DNA of 64,000 nucleotides from contig OY987234.1 of assembly GCA_963920705.1 (NCBI GenBank), forward strand, positions 4,061,351 to 4,125,350. Reading direction: 5' to 3'. Shown here piece by piece: positions 63,801 to 64,000 of the stretch; the stretch's first letter is position 1; every line of letters begins with the position of its first letter. Below the pieces are notes generated by a model. That model ran no database searches. It saw only the letters and a list, made by a program, of their open reading frames with translations, and was not told where the DNA came from. Source of the stretch: Odiellus spinosus. Lineage: Eukaryota > Arthropoda > Arachnida > Opiliones > Phalangiidae. The position numbers were made by a program, and so were the translations under genes.

Positions 63801-64000
63801 TTCTACGATAGGGATTTTGTTATTTATTGTGATATCTGAATGATTTGTTTGTTAGAAATTAACAGAGCCTCGATTTGTACTTGCTAACACAGGTAAATGA
63901 TGGTTGAAGTTTACAACAAGGCATATTACGATTGGTACGTGATTCTGAAAGATTTTTCGTCAGAGCTTTCGCCCGAGGAAAGAGGAAACAACAGGTATCC
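60814..64000 (-). other. Presumed intron and upstream region of the phosphatase gene
   Basis: No exon-like coding stretch with family similarity was found. It holds a small MITE (61144-61325) and simple runs (CTCTCTCT near 63390). Confidence 0.5.
61144..61325. mobile_element. MITE, 182 bp, about 53-bp terminal inverted repeats
   Basis: TTAATCATTCGGAAAATAT at the left returns inverted at 61307-61325, and CCCAATGATTTTAAAAATCA is matched on the other side. It lies in the presumed intron. Confidence 0.8.

Overview
The window looks like genomic DNA of an arthropod, probably an insect. It is AT-rich and has spliced genes. Islands of TTAGG-like sequence (the common arthropod telomere word) occur at about 960-1140, 11980-12020, 26523-26590 and 34085-34130. 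The only clear host gene is one terminal exon of a dual-specificity MAP-kinase phosphatase near the right edge (60440-60813, minus). Almost everything to the left of it is mobile or repetitive DNA, with elements inserted into one another.

Layout. 1-3640: a broken Tx1/L1-like LINE on the minus strand (RT start, APE endonuclease, zinc-knuckle ORF1), split by a small foldback-like element at 569-1392. 3640-9125: non-coding dispersed repeats, a structured RNA-like element, tRNA-like units and tandem repeats. 9219-13975: a MULE transposase region bounded by short-repeat termini and carrying a 2.3-kb palindrome. 14181-20070: a MITE and two large palindromes of DDE/SWIM-type transposons, one with transposase sequence in both arms. 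20142-32394: a complete Polinton/Maverick with 402-bp terminal inverted repeats, a 6-bp target duplication, a six-exon protein-primed DNA polymerase, integrase, packaging ATPase, cysteine protease, a capsid-like protein and several small conserved-looking genes. 32395-47332: an LTR-like repeat family, minisatellites, another DDE/SWIM foldback, several MITEs and a LINE 3' end. 47333-52035: a Kolobok-like THAP transposon with TTAA duplications, two nonsense codons and a nested SINE. 52036-57505: more repeats, a ubiquitin-protease-like pseudogene, and an array of CRE-like sites. 57506-64000: mostly quiet DNA with the phosphatase exon and a small MITE.

How the pieces relate. Three copies of one composite repeat (20071-20141 plus 32395-32885; 44405-45117; 46870-47332 plus 52036-52482) act as internal references: copies without the insertion show the exact empty sites of the Polinton and of the Kolobok. 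In the Polinton, polymerase runs rightward and the integrase, capsid, protease and ATPase genes form a compact, partly overlapping leftward block. Every gene of it that could be read is uninterrupted. The LINE, MULE, DDE/SWIM and Kolobok coding regions are all broken by stops or frameshifts.

The most unusual features are: (1) a tRNA-like A-box/B-box unit with a T6 terminator in each Polinton terminal repeat; (2) a three-copy dispersed element with a TATA box and a terminal hairpin showing compensatory changes between copies; and (3) a group of elements whose ends are arrays of short TCGA-centred repeats, resembling FB-type MULEs.
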